Shown one piece after another: positions 42,701-47,715 of a stretch of DNA of 64,000 bases. Made by a program: the position numbers and the translations under genes. Location of the stretch: assembly GCA_038501625.1 (NCBI GenBank), contig JAZAYU010000062.1, forward strand, positions 496,001-560,000. Direction: 5' to 3'. Under the pieces are notes generated by a model. The model did no database searches. It was not told the origin of the DNA and saw only the letters and a program-made list of their open reading frames with translations. The stretch is from Corbicula japonica (Eukaryota; Mollusca; Bivalvia; Venerida; Cyrenidae). How positions within the stretch are numbered: position 1 is the first letter of the stretch; every line of letters begins with the position of its first letter.

Positions 42701-45700
42701 CATTTCTGATGCATTGACACTCTCCAGTAAATCCCACACCAAATAACACTAATGTTCTAATGCAGACAGTTTTAATTACCGTAATCCCTCATGTAATAGT
42801 CGCACCCGTCTAATCGCCGCACCCCCAAAATGACCGAAAAAAATGAAGAAAAATCCTAATTCAATGTAAAGGCCGCACAGTTGATACAGTGTAAACGATT
42901 TTGCAAAACGGAAAGAGAAATAAGGGGAAGTAACAATGTGAATACCGCGTAAACGATAAAGACAATGACGGCCGTTCAGTAACGTACCGAGAATAGTTGA
43001 AAAAAAATAGCGTATTATTATTTCTATAGTTAAATATTGACGTGGATTTATTTGGCAAAAATTAATTCCTTCTTGAATATTTGTGGTATCTAAATTCTCG
43101 TCGGACTCGTCGAAACTCTCAAATTCGCTGTCACCGCCGTCGCTGTCCGTGAAACTAACATACATTTTTTGTTTTGTTTTAATGTAAAGCGCAATAGAAA
43201 ATTTATTATTTTTGCGCTATTTAAATGTATTGTTTTTGTATTACTGCTAAGTTTTCCTTAGCTGTGAACGATTTGTAGACAGGACCTACCACAATTTTTG
43301 GTATTCGACAATTTTAAGGTGAGGTCAGAATGACAATAGAGAGATAGGTATGTTTGACATTTTGAGATAGTTATTTGTTTGATCTTGGTAGGCAGGTTCT
43401 TAAGGAAAATTGAGCAACTCATGTCCCCTCAAATGTCAAGTGTCAATAAGATATTTTCGCACCTTCTCAACATGTCACCGTCTTCTCTGGAGTCCCAGCT
43501 GACAGGTGAGAATATTCTGTAAATTAGTGGCTCTGACAGAAGAGAATAACGTGTCAATTAGTGACAATTAACAGTAACAGGTGATGTACAAACTTGTACC
43601 AATTATTGTGATTCTTAGTTACGTATGAATAGACCTTGCACTTTAAAGAATTTTATCTTCAAGTTTAAACTTGATAGAAATAAAAGAATCCGTATAAATT
43701 TAAATATTTCCGTATTCATTGCATTGGTTATTTTACAAACTCGTTTTAAAAAACCCCTAGTTCATAAATATACATTTTGCTTTGATCAACCGTCCTGTTT
43801 ATTTCATATGGAGGTTACGTTTTATTGAGAGGTTATATGGTCGATATTTCCTGTCTGTGCAACTTCCTGTCTAATACAACTTCAAAGAAATTGTCGGCTC
43901 GTATCAAGGCTGTGTTGTTTTATCGGCATTGCTATGAAATCCTTTGATCTGTATTGGTAGTGTGCACGACATTTTAGCTGGCTGAAATTGTTTGATGTTG
44001 CAAAAATTCTGAAATATGATACGAGATAAAACTGGAAATTATGGAATATATTCACGTTGGTTAGTGTTTAAATATTATAATGCATTTTTAAACAAAATAT
44101 ATTAATTAAATTAGATCGCTACCGGCAAAGCATACAACGGCGCTACCTCGTTCATATCGTCCGTCAACCTCCTATTTAGAGAGCTCATGTAATAAAATCA
44201 TAAGGTAAACGCATGGCGTTTCAAAAATCGGCAGAATCGTTCTAGAAAAAATGTCAAAAGGTCTTACACCTATGGAATGGCCGCACCCCCAACTTCCTAA
44301 CGATAAAATCGGGTAAAAAAGTGCGGCGATTACATGAGGGATTACGGTAGTTTTAATTTCTTCTAAACAAAAGGTACCTTAATGAATTTACCACCACCAA
44401 TTTTAATAAATTTGAATAATTAGTTTATTACCTTCTATACTGAAGTCATAAGACTCAAAACAATGCATAAAGAATTTAATTTTTACAAAAGATAACTATG
44501 CTCTAAATAATAAATTTATACAAAATTATATGTCATTCAGGAAGGATGGGAAAACATGCTAAAACATGGGAAAAGTATCCACCATTTCCTTAACTTACCT
44601 CTTTGTACTGGATAGGCAAAATGAAAGAGTGATTAAAAACTTCTACCATAATATACACATCTAACAAAAAAATCTAACAAAAGACTCTTAAAAGTCTATG
44701 TTATCACCATGCTTGGGTTTAGATTTTAGTTTATATTTTTTTTTAAAAATCAAAATTTCAAAGCAGGAAACAATACAATAAAAATTGGTGTTTTATTGTT
44801 GTTGTTTTATAATAAACTTGGAGCATGAAGTATGCAAAAAGTCTGCATCACTGGTAAAGGCAAGCAGACACTATTTCATGCAGTGGTTTCATGAACTTTC
44901 AAAGCAGAAGGGGTTTATACAAAATATTAGGGTGGTTTGGGTTCAAAATTTGTTGCAGATCTTTTCAGTAAACATTTTTTAGGTCATACAGCCAAACTGC
45001 CGGGCAAATCCCCAGCTCCTGGATGTTGCAACTTGATGTGCATGCATGCGAGAGCGGTGTGAGGTAAACAAGACTTACATATGACCCAAAAAGCAATGGT
45101 TCAGCTGGCTTGCCCTTAACGTCATCAGTTACAAAATTCAAGTGCATCAAGTGGTTTTTTTATAATAGCTTAACTGCTCAATTGTTATGATAGCCTAAAC
45201 TTATAAAATTATACATGAAAATCAAAAATGATTAAAATCATTGATTGAAATCAATCTGCTAGATTTTACATTCAATAAACCCAATTTCAAATTTCACCTT
45301 TGTGTTCATCTATTTCATTTATGTAATTGTGTTGACATATAAAATAGGATGTGAGATAAACATAATTATAATTTCAAAATAACAATTAATATTTCCATTT
45401 ATTAAAGTTCCTTTGTAAGAATATGAATAAGGCAAAGAATACAGTAACCAAATAAATATTTGTTATAAAATTATTTTTTACAATTGTAATAAGATGTTAG
45501 GCCATTACTTTTACAATTGTAATAAAAAAAACTTCAAACATGTTAGGCAATAATGTATATGATTGAGATTTTGATAGCAAATTCAAAATGATTTACAGTC
45601 GTGTCCGGTAATCTTGCGCGTCCGGCCATCTTGCACAGTGGTCTACTGACATCCCCGGAAGTGTTTTTACGGTCACGTTGTGAAAATATCTAAACAAGTG

Positions 45701-46713
45701 ATTATTTTTGGACCTATGTTTAGAACATCTAAAAGGTAAACATGTTGAAAATTAATACCTGTCCAAGATATTTACATCATCGTAATAAATTATTCATGAC
45801 TACACCCACTGACCTATTTTCCGATATTTTTAGCAAATAATTCTTAATCCATCATCTAGTCCAGAAATGTGTGTCCCGTGATAGACATAAACAATAAAAC
45901 ACATTTTGAACCAAATTTATACCATTTTAAACGTATAATTTCATTTTATTTGCAAACGTTAGCGAATTCAGACCACATTTCCGTCTGTTCCCACCATTCT
46001 GTCAACAAAGTTCAAGGGCATAATCCGCGCATGATTTTTTTCCTGCAGAAGTGTAAAGTGCCTTTTTTTCTTGTGTCAAATAAAAAGAAAACTTAATATA
46101 AAACAACAGGAAATTTTAAAGTTCGTCAGAGACACTTTATCTTTTAAAATTTTTCACTGCTGTGACGTCATTTCTCTCAGATGCGCAAGATGACCGGACA
46201 TTTTAATGCTTGGGTAAAACATGGTGGTAAGAGTAAACATTATTAAATTCCCAATAGTTAAGGAGTCATGACCAAAACATTTTTTGTCATTACATGCATG
46301 AAAGGTTTTTGAAAACAGACAAACAGTAATGACACATTTGTCCATTATTGATCGGTCAAAATATTGCCGATAACGCTGTGCGCAAGAAGACCGGACAGCA
46401 TTGTATATGTAGATTTGGGTGATTCTAGCAACATAATTTGTGATGATCCCAAACATGGTCAACACCCACAACCTGTCAATGAAGGTTCCGCTTCTGTATC
46501 AAATGATAACAGCATTTAGACTTTAAAATCCTGGCTAAAAGTAAGCTTTTAATTAGCTTTGAAGGCCGGTATGCAGTCAGAGTCGTGTGTCAAAATAATC
46601 TGTCAACACCCACTTACCTCGTTTTCCTTGTGATTTCGGATGCCTCGAACAAGGTCCTGTAAATTCTTATCTAGAACCCTTTCCAGCGTACCCTTCACTT
46701 TGCTCAACGCCAT
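791..46713 (-). CDS. AP3D1: AP-3 complex subunit delta-1, 32 exons, 3' end outside window
   Basis: Large subunit of the AP-3 adaptor complex, which sorts membrane cargo from endosomes to lysosomes and lysosome-related organelles. I joined 32 minus-strand exons with GT-AG introns into one open frame of 1206 residues. Junction phases agree throughout. The start ATG (46713) gives MALSKVKGTLERVLDKNLQD, which lines up with the start of the vertebrate protein. The product has a HEAT-repeat adaptin trunk (about 1-571), a charged hinge (about 572-1027) and an ear region (from 1028). The last exon seen ends in phase 1 at 791; the vertebrate protein continues about 60 residues further, and I find no matching exon in 1-790. 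Exon coordinates are in the three domain entries below. Introns range from about 250 bp to 13.3 kb. Identity rests on near-continuous similarity to the known family and is very secure. Confidence 0.97.
1013..2007. mobile_element. Tigger/pogo-type DNA transposon, internally deleted
   Basis: The element is bounded by the terminal inverted repeats CAGTCAAAACTG (1013-1024) and CAGTTTTGACTG (1996-2007). Each is flanked by the dinucleotide TA (1011-1012 and 2008-2009), as expected for Tc1/mariner/pogo insertion at TA. A subterminal motif, CTGTCTTATGTGACCTTCT, occurs near both ends in the same orientation. Length is about 995 bp, roughly half to a third of a complete Tigger. It sits in AP3D1 intron 31 and contains the truncated plus-strand transposase ORF listed next. 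A short tandem duplication of ATTTTAGATAATTGTGTTTA lies at 1779-1826. Confidence 0.85.
1259..1789 (+). pseudogene. Tigger-like transposase, N-terminal DNA-binding part only
   Basis: An open frame of 176 codons lies inside the TIR-bounded element at 1013-2007. Residues about 10-45 (GIPAYKVAEELGVGKTQIQN) form a psq/CENP-B-type helix-turn-helix. Residues about 75-125 (LAWFEDAVKRK then WLESFIKRNNIS) match the second CENP-B-type helix-turn-helix of Tigger transposases. The DDE catalytic domain that should follow is absent; the frame ends in a low-complexity FNNNSLLLLLLYFR tail. The frame has no internal stop over the binding domains, so it could still encode a DNA-binding protein, but it is more likely a remnant of an internally deleted copy. 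Confidence 0.8.
3838..4026. repeat. degenerate foldback sequence in AP3D1 intron 28
   Basis: The two ends (GTGCCAGAATTACGGTCAGAC on one side, a GTCTGTCGGTCTGGCA segment on the other) are roughly inverted copies of each other. GTCAGAC or GTCTGAC words recur in between. It looks like an old foldback element. No target duplication was recognised. Confidence 0.35.
4131..4185. repeat. 27-bp tandem duplication
   Basis: The segment CTTTGTGCTGACATTAGTCA plus its flank occurs twice back to back (two copies of about 27 bp, almost identical), in AP3D1 intron 28. It looks like a simple recent duplication with no evident function. Confidence 0.7.
5311..5650. repeat. degenerate tandem-core repeat with TGACCTTGACC words
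   Basis: Two diverged units of about 150 bp each start with a run resembling CAGTGACTTTGACCTTTGACC or CACTGTGATCTTGACCTTG and continue with GACCAATCAA. They resemble the cores of the tandem-core elements elsewhere in the window, but no terminal hairpin or inverted C-rich/G-rich pair was found. It lies in AP3D1 intron 26. Confidence 0.5.
5713..6233. mobile_element. MITE with CCAGTTACACAGA ends and internal ACCGAT repeats
   Basis: The ends are inverted copies: CCAGTTACACAGA at the left and TCTGTGTAACTGG at the right. The interior is built from many scattered copies of ACCGAT or its complement (more than ten can be counted). No coding sequence is present. The superfamily is uncertain; the terminal style would fit a non-autonomous hAT-like element, but no 8-bp target duplication is clear. 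It lies in AP3D1 intron 26. Confidence 0.6.
6450..6596. mobile_element. TTAA-type foldback MITE, family A, partial
   Basis: This carries the right part of the family described at 22451-22692 (GGATCTACACTG, then an end running into GGGTTAA). The left TTAA end is not recognisable. It lies in AP3D1 intron 25. Confidence 0.6.
7846..8690. other. unidentified GC-rich insert ending in a hairpin
   Basis: About 8000-8420 is clearly richer in GC than the surrounding intron, suggesting an inserted sequence. A plus-strand frame is open at 7846-8214, but the peptide (for example GALFGIQVTGRWLPISCSLQ) matches no family I know. The segment ends at a perfect 8-bp stem AGACGCCC/GGGCGTCT (8651-8658 with 8674-8681) followed directly by CTAA. 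That ending is reminiscent of a Helitron 3' end (hairpin plus CTRR), but the identification is speculative. It could also be part of a retroelement untranslated region. Confidence 0.35.
9569..9729. repeat. imperfect inverted repeat (foldback)
   Basis: AGTATCTTGCATGAG near 9569 pairs with CTCATGCAAGATACTT near 9728. Inside it, AAAAATCTGTCACC pairs with GGTGACAGATTTTT. The whole segment can fold into one long hairpin with a short GC-rich top around 9630-9660. It lies in AP3D1 intron 22 and is probably a small non-autonomous element; no target duplication is clear. Confidence 0.6.
12329..12471. mobile_element. palindromic MITE (CCCAAG...CTTGGG family), complete copy
   Basis: This is a nearly perfect 143-bp palindrome centred at 12400 (ATGGCGACC then GGTCGCCAT with overlap). 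The outer ends are GCCCAAGATCAT and ATGATCTTGGGC. The arms contain CTGATTGGCTGAAATGGC and its complement. It is the family reference in this window; other copies are listed separately. It lies in AP3D1 intron 17. Confidence 0.85.
12883..13049. mobile_element. two successive half copies of the palindromic MITE
   Basis: Two right-hand arms of the CCCAAG...CTTGGG family follow each other in the same orientation (12883-12967 and 12968-13049). Each has CAGCCAATCAGATGCTTGAG followed by a GAGACTGGT segment. Neither retains the matching left arm. They lie in AP3D1 intron 16. Confidence 0.75.
14805..15297. mobile_element. TTAA-flanked foldback element, family B
   Basis: The element starts TTAACCCTTTCACTGCCAT and ends GCAGCGAAGGGGTTAA. 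Inside, GGACGGCATATGC and GGCAAAAGCCGTCCATACGG form inverted blocks. The TTAA target and the CCCTTTC termini fit a non-autonomous piggyBac-type element; the superfamily is inferred from the ends alone. A second copy in the opposite orientation is at 41707-42042. It lies in AP3D1 intron 13. Confidence 0.7.
15590..15727. mobile_element. palindromic MITE, diverged full-length copy
   Basis: The segment starts GGACCAAAGACTATAAA and ends TTTATCATCTGGAGTCC. It has CATCTGATTGGTTGATATGG in the left arm and CTGACCAATC in the right. This is the same family as 12329-12471, with more substitutions. It lies in AP3D1 intron 13. Confidence 0.7.
16861..16886. repeat. TA microsatellite
   Basis: A simple dinucleotide TA run of about 12 units in AP3D1 intron 11. 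Confidence 0.9.
17095..20935. other. AP3D1 intron 10, mostly featureless
   Basis: About 17205-17395 holds diverged pieces resembling the family A MITE (CCAGTGTAGATCCAGATC, then TAGATCTACACTG). At 18776-18905 a segment of about 40 bp (AGGAAATGATGGCCATAAC, then ACTAGTCTTC) is repeated once. I see no gene or element in the rest. Short open frames there have no family resemblance. Confidence 0.6.
21070..21311. mobile_element. TTAA-flanked foldback MITE, family A
   Basis: The element starts TTAATCCTTTCCTCCATATA and ends TATGGAGGAAAGGGTTAA. The interior holds two inverted blocks around GATCAGCCGGCACATC and GATGTGCCGGCTGATC. The TTAA boundary and the CCTTTCC...GGAAAGG termini fit a non-autonomous piggyBac-type element. 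It lies in AP3D1 intron 9. Confidence 0.8.
22238..22454. mobile_element. TTAA-flanked foldback MITE, family A, shares its right TTAA with the next copy
   Basis: The element begins TTAATCCTTTACTCC and ends GGAATAAAGGGTTAA. The interior is a diverged form of family A (GATCAGTAAGCACATCC and CAGCTGATCTGGATC). Its terminal TTAA (22451-22454) is also the first four bases of the copy at 22451-22692, so one element was inserted exactly at the edge of the other. Confidence 0.75.
22451..22692. mobile_element. TTAA-flanked foldback MITE, family A, best preserved copy
   Basis: Ends TTAACCCATTCCTG and CAGGAATGGGTTAA are inverted copies. The interior contains GATCAGCCGGCACATCCGTG and the complementary CACGGATGTGCCGGC, with the centre in an AT-rich stretch (AACCTAATGAATCAAAAAG). 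There is no coding capacity. It serves as the family reference. It lies just upstream of AP3D1 exon 9 in genome coordinates (22741), inside intron 9. Confidence 0.85.
23036..24464. mobile_element. tandem-core element, family 1, 8 units, AP3D1 intron 8
   Basis: Starts ACTAGAAAT, followed by a perfect hairpin GTGTCC-ATA-GGACAC (23047-23061) and ATGCCCCCGC. It ends with a CA/CCCA microsatellite and then GGCGGGGGCATAAAAA, whose CGGGGGCAT pairs with the early ATGCCCCCG. In between are eight units of about 150 bp, each carrying CAGTGACCTTGACC and GGACCTACAGGCATGGG. Units alternate between an A type (CCTTGTCATGGTGAACATTT) and a B type (TCTTGATATGGTGAACATTC), giving a period of about 303 bp. The layout matches what is published for the bivalve 'pearl' type and Helentron-related non-autonomous elements; that assignment is inference. 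There is no coding sequence. Confidence 0.8.
24737..25303. mobile_element. pogo/Tigger-type MITE, TA-flanked
   Basis: The ends CAGTCCAACTTCTTTA and TTGAAGTTCTACTG are inverted and flanked by TA on both sides (24735-24736, 25304-25305). AACTTTGATATTTTGAAC and related AAC/GAA words fill the subterminal regions. There is no coding capacity. It lies in AP3D1 intron 8. Confidence 0.7.
25594..25760. mobile_element. TTAA-type foldback MITE, family A, partial
   Basis: Contains CCAGTGTAGATCCAGATCAG and GGATGTGCTGGCTGATCTGG but lacks recognisable TTAA ends. It lies in AP3D1 intron 7. Confidence 0.65.
26544..26672. mobile_element. palindromic MITE, diverged copy, with a second half copy upstream
   Basis: The copy runs from GCCCAAGATTATAACTG to TTTTATAATCTTTGACCC, with TTAGCTAATCAGATTC in the right arm. 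A fragment of another right arm (GGCTAGTCTCCAATTCTCAG) lies just before it at about 26490-26525. It lies in AP3D1 intron 6. Confidence 0.65.
26892..28124. other. AP3D1 intron 5: no feature seen
   Basis: AT-rich intron sequence between exons 5 and 6. I found no repeat family member, RNA gene or coding resemblance. Confidence 0.55.
28551..29981. mobile_element. TTAA-type family A MITE interrupted by a 1.2-kb element
   Basis: The left part (28551-28717) starts TTAAATTTAGAGCAAC, contains GATCTGACGGCACAAATATG and stops at CATGTATAT. The right part resumes at ACATATGGAGTAAATGGTTAA (ends 29981). Between them sits the element at 28718-29960, giving a relative age: the MITE is older than the insert. 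It lies in AP3D1 intron 4. Confidence 0.65.
28718..29960. mobile_element. 1.2-kb element with GGGCTGTTTC termini, unknown superfamily
   Basis: The termini are inverted: GGGCTGTTTC and a nearby ATGGCTGG at the left; CCAGCCATTTTTTTGG and AACAGCCC at the right. The interior is AT-rich, has no long coding frame, and contains three copies of TGTCAGGAGTGTGACA, itself a TGTCA/TGACA inverted pair, at 28896-28911, 29285-29300 and 29452-29467. No exact target duplication is apparent. It lies in AP3D1 intron 4. Confidence 0.65.
30526..30927. mobile_element. TTAA-flanked family A MITE carrying a nested TA-flanked MITE
   Basis: The outer element starts TTAACCCTTTCCTCG (30526) and ends TATGGAGTTAA (30927). 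Its interior has GATCAGATGGCACAGATGTG. It is split at AGGCATATA/TATGGAG by the pogo-type MITE at 30746-30914. It lies in AP3D1 intron 3. Confidence 0.7.
30746..30914. mobile_element. small pogo/Tigger-type MITE, TA-flanked
   Basis: The ends are CAGTAAAAACACTCGATATT and CGCTATAGAGGGTTTCACTG, with TA on both sides (30744-30745 and 30915-30916). The CAGT...ACTG ends with a 'one base-paired row of threes' AT-rich subterminal pattern are typical of non-autonomous pogo elements. It is nested in a family A MITE. Confidence 0.7.
31474..31712. mobile_element. TTAA-type foldback MITE, family A
   Basis: Starts TTAACTCAATGGGATATAGG and ends TATATTGAGAAAAGGGTAA; the right TTAA is decayed. The interior holds GATCAGCCAGCACATTTGTG and AGATGTGCCAAATGATCTGG. 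It lies in AP3D1 intron 3. Confidence 0.7.
31795..31908. mobile_element. palindromic MITE, partial copy
   Basis: CATTTTAGCCAATCAGATGC followed by a GGTCTCCAACTC segment identifies a right arm of the CCCAAG...CTTGGG family. The left arm is shortened. It lies in AP3D1 intron 3. Confidence 0.6.
32270..32426. mobile_element. pogo-type MITE remnant
   Basis: Starts CAGTGAAACCTCTCTATTAA and ends ATGAGGGGTTTTACT, followed by TA. The terminal style matches other CAGT-type elements in the window. It lies in AP3D1 intron 2 side, just right of exon 3. Confidence 0.5.
32801..33127. mobile_element. family A MITE flanked by a 55-bp direct repeat
   Basis: A family A MITE (about 32866-33062; GATCAGCCGACAATTTATGC and CCAGTTGATCTGGATC) is bracketed by two diverged direct copies (32801-32856 and 33071-33127) sharing TTTTATTACAGATC at their start and TGCAAGGAAAACAAAT at their end. 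The flanking repeat is much longer than a transposon target duplication. It lies in AP3D1 intron 2. Confidence 0.6.
34092..34233. mobile_element. palindromic MITE, near-perfect copy
   Basis: The ends CCCAAGGTTATAAAACTGAG and CTCAGCTATATAACCTTGGG are inverted copies, and the centre is again ATGGCGACC/GGTCGCCAT. With the copy at 12329 it is one of the two best preserved members, and the arms match over almost their full length. It lies in AP3D1 intron 1. Confidence 0.85.
34366..36752. mobile_element. tandem-core element, family 2, with long simple repeats inside
   Basis: Starts ACAAGAAG, followed by the hairpin TGTGT-TCGGAAT-ACACA (34374-34390) and TATGCCCCCGG. Ends GATGCCGGGGGCATAAAAA (about 36752), where CCGGGGGCAT pairs with the early ATGCCCCCGG. 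Units of about 166 bp starting GTTAACCATTT repeat about six times from 35585 to 36583, alternating between two types (AAAAGGGGAGATAACACCAG and AAATTGGGGAGAAAACCC). They are followed by an ACGG microsatellite (36589-36720). A second element start (ACAAGAGCCAGTTGG, 34538) and the simple repeats at 34750-35428 lie between the 5' end and the array, so this may be a composite. It lies in AP3D1 intron 1. Confidence 0.6.
34780..35428. repeat. triplet- and pentamer-based simple repeat with ordered variants
   Basis: From about 34825 to 35150 the sequence is a degenerate run of TGT/TGG-type triplets. This passes into GGTGT pentamers (about 35200-35259), then about 20 GGTAT pentamers (35260-35359), then about 14 AGTAT pentamers (35360-35428). 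Blocks are internally uniform with sharp borders. The same three pentamer variants also occur as single units near 34780-34820. Long open frames on both strands here are artefacts of the repeat. Confidence 0.9.
36753..38543. other. AP3D1 intron 1, stretch without clear features
   Basis: At 36770-36835 there is a short, diverged family A-like piece (CCAGTGTAGACCCATC, GGGTCTACAATG), and near 38475 an isolated AGAGGGTTTCACTGT, like the end of a pogo-type MITE. Otherwise nothing is recognisable. Confidence 0.5.
38544..38655. mobile_element. family A MITE, partial
   Basis: Contains GCTGTCTGATCTGGATCTAC and an end GATGGGATAACAGCC resembling family A. The left part is not recognisable. It lies in AP3D1 intron 1. 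Confidence 0.5.
38698..38790. mobile_element. 5' fragment of another tandem-core element
   Basis: Begins CTAGAT, then the hairpin GTTTTTTGTGAAAAAC, then a C-rich block (ATGTCTCCCCCC...) and TGTGACCTTGACTG. This is the start of the same build as the other tandem-core elements, but no array or 3' end follows. It lies in AP3D1 intron 1. Confidence 0.5.
39289..41622. mobile_element. tandem-core element, family 1, 14 units, AP3D1 intron 1
   Basis: This has the same ends, hairpin and first units as 23036-24464, nearly base for base, but 14 tandem units instead of eight. The A/B alternation is kept along the array. The 3' tail is again a CA/CCCA microsatellite followed by GGCGGGGGCATAAAAA. The very high similarity of both flanks shows that the two copies descend from one source recently and differ mainly in unit number. 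Confidence 0.85.
41707..42042. mobile_element. TTAA-flanked foldback element, family B, second copy (inverted)
   Basis: Bounded by TTAACCCTTTCGCTGAC and GCAGTGAAAGGGTTAA. Its right part (ACGGCATATGCCGTCC, CATGCTGG) is the reverse complement of the left part of 14805-15297, so the two copies lie in opposite orientation. It immediately follows the large tandem-core element at 39289-41622 in AP3D1 intron 1. Confidence 0.7.
42779..44347. mobile_element. 1.6-kb DNA transposon, TA-flanked, CCGTAATCCC ends
   Basis: Terminal inverted repeats CCGTAATCCCTCATGTAAT and ATTACATGAGGGATTACGG are flanked by TA on both sides (42777-42778, 44348-44349). GCCGCACCCCC blocks follow at both subterminal regions. 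The size and TA target fit a non-autonomous Tc1/mariner-pogo element. A minus-strand frame (42776-43165) opens with an acidic stretch (DSDGGDSEFESFDESDEN) that resembles the acidic tail of some pogo transposases, but no DDE domain is present. It lies in AP3D1 intron 1. Confidence 0.75.
44350..45595. other. AP3D1 intron 1, stretch without clear features
   Basis: AT-rich intronic sequence. A short duplicated word (TTTACAATTGTAATAA, about 45478 and 45510) is the only structure noted. Confidence 0.5.
45596..46403. mobile_element. 0.8-kb TA-flanked element close to the AP3D1 first exon
   Basis: The left end CAGTCGTGTCCGGTAATC and the right end CCGGACAGCATTG are inverted over CAnnnnTGTCCGG and flanked by TA (45594-45595, 46404-46405). 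TCCGG...ATCTTGCGC-type blocks are doubled at the left. The inverted form GCGCAAGA(T/A)GACCGGACA occurs at 46182-46200 and 46380-46397. No transposase is present. It ends about 215 bp from AP3D1 exon 1 and lies in intron 1. Confidence 0.6.
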
Positions 46714-46860
46714 TTTGACTAATGACTTGGTTTTTGTGATAATCTGAGCGCTGTCACTCGCAGTGTCACAAAAAATATGTCAATATTTATGCCGACATTT
46801 CTGTGTACATTTTCCTGCAAATCCAAAATGGCTTCCTCCATTGATCATGTGACCGGTTGA
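46714..46860 (-). promoter_or_regulatory. AP3D1 promoter-proximal region with an M-box/E-box
   Basis: The 150 bp upstream of the AP3D1 start ATG contain TCATGTGA (46845-46852), an E-box flanked as in the M-box bound by MITF/TFE factors. They also contain GGAAGCCATTTTG read on the minus strand (46824-46836), which resembles a YY1 site common at initiators. No TATA box is apparent at a sensible place. The transcription start cannot be placed from the sequence. Assignment of the factors is inference from motif resemblance only. Confidence 0.45.
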
Positions 46861-47029
46861 CGTGTTGGACTGGGCTTAAAGTCATCTGATTGAATTGAAT
46901 AGAATATGCATAACATATCATTAGAACTACTTTAAGTATGAACTTTGAATGAATTCAAAAATCAAAACTCATTTAAGAGCAGCTTACTGCCCACGTACAA
47001 GTTATTTATAAACGGTGCAACATAACCTT

Positions 47030-47160
47030 ATATATTAAAGTACCTCATTAATAATAGGTGGGAGTTCTGGGGCAGAAAGATTGGGTGGGATCTTTGACTT
47101 ACCTTGCCGACGCTCTACCAATCGAGCTACCGAGGCCGCCTGATACGAGATCTGCTACAT
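47030..47160 (-). repeat. tRNA-like SINE head, degenerate
   Basis: On the minus strand, GGTAGCTCGATTGGTAGAGC matches a pol III A box in a tRNA D-arm context. A proper B box (GGTTCGAnTCC) is not found at the expected distance, so this is likely a decayed tRNA-derived SINE rather than a tRNA gene. Confidence 0.4.
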
Positions 47161-47715
47161 TCGTTGATCAACTATGTGGTCCACTAAGAAATCTGGCGAC
47201 ATTTTAAACAGATTAAAATTATACTTAAAGCTAGATAACTTCAGTCATTCTCTTGGACCACTGTGATTTTTACAATCTATAGGACCCTACCCATCACTCT
47301 CAATGACAAAACGTCTGCAAGAGAAAGTGAAACTTTTATTGCTTCTTATGGGTTTTGTGTGTGCTTGTGTGCCTTTGCATACAAAACTTTCGAGTCACGA
47401 GAATGGGTGGGTTATAGTTAATTTACCAAGGCTACATGAACGTATTATCCATGCGATAACCTGACGGGGCCAGGGTGAGGTTGGTGAGCCATAGAACCTA
47501 GTATAAACCCCTTATGTCGGTCAATAGCTATCCATAGCTAATGTTGTGCTTTGTTCTGTAAACAACGACTTTAAATAACATTTTGTATCGTTTGTATCTT
47601 GTATCTTGTATGAGCAAAATGCGTTGACCGTATAAAGGAGAGAACCCGTCGGGTACTTTTTCCATGGTATCTTTTTTGAAATTATAAACTGGTGCTCCAT
47701 TTTACTTCCTAGTTG

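Larger units (their letters stand above)
13576..46713 (-). other. AP3D1: AP3D1 exons 1-16: adaptin HEAT trunk
   Basis: Exons (minus strand, 5' to 3'): 46618-46713, 33240-33335, 32062-32142, 30044-30124, 28125-28232, 26762-26891, 26080-26219, 25397-25470, 22741-22790, 20936-20985, 17046-17094, 16521-16666, 15758-15906, 14578-14704, 14127-14230, 13576-13807. Together they encode residues 1-571. Landmarks: RIGYLAASQSFHEGTDV (exon 4), KPYLRKKAVLIMYKVFLQ (exon 6), STNNWVLIKIIKL (exon 7), LILQCLDDKDESIR (exon 12), ELTRMEGTRHGRLIA (exon 14), GICEVLYAAAWLCGEF (exon 15), ALPGHIQSVYVQNIIKIYA (exon 16). This part of large adaptins forms the alpha-solenoid core that contacts the small and medium subunits and Arf1. 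It is the most conserved part of the gene here. Exons 1-5 all begin and end in phase 0. Confidence 0.96.

Noticed and set aside
46828..46860. Plus-strand ATGGCTTCC start in good context upstream of AP3D1
   Set aside because: The frame closes after 10 codons and no continuing exon was found; it coincides with the YY1-like motif counted in the promoter.
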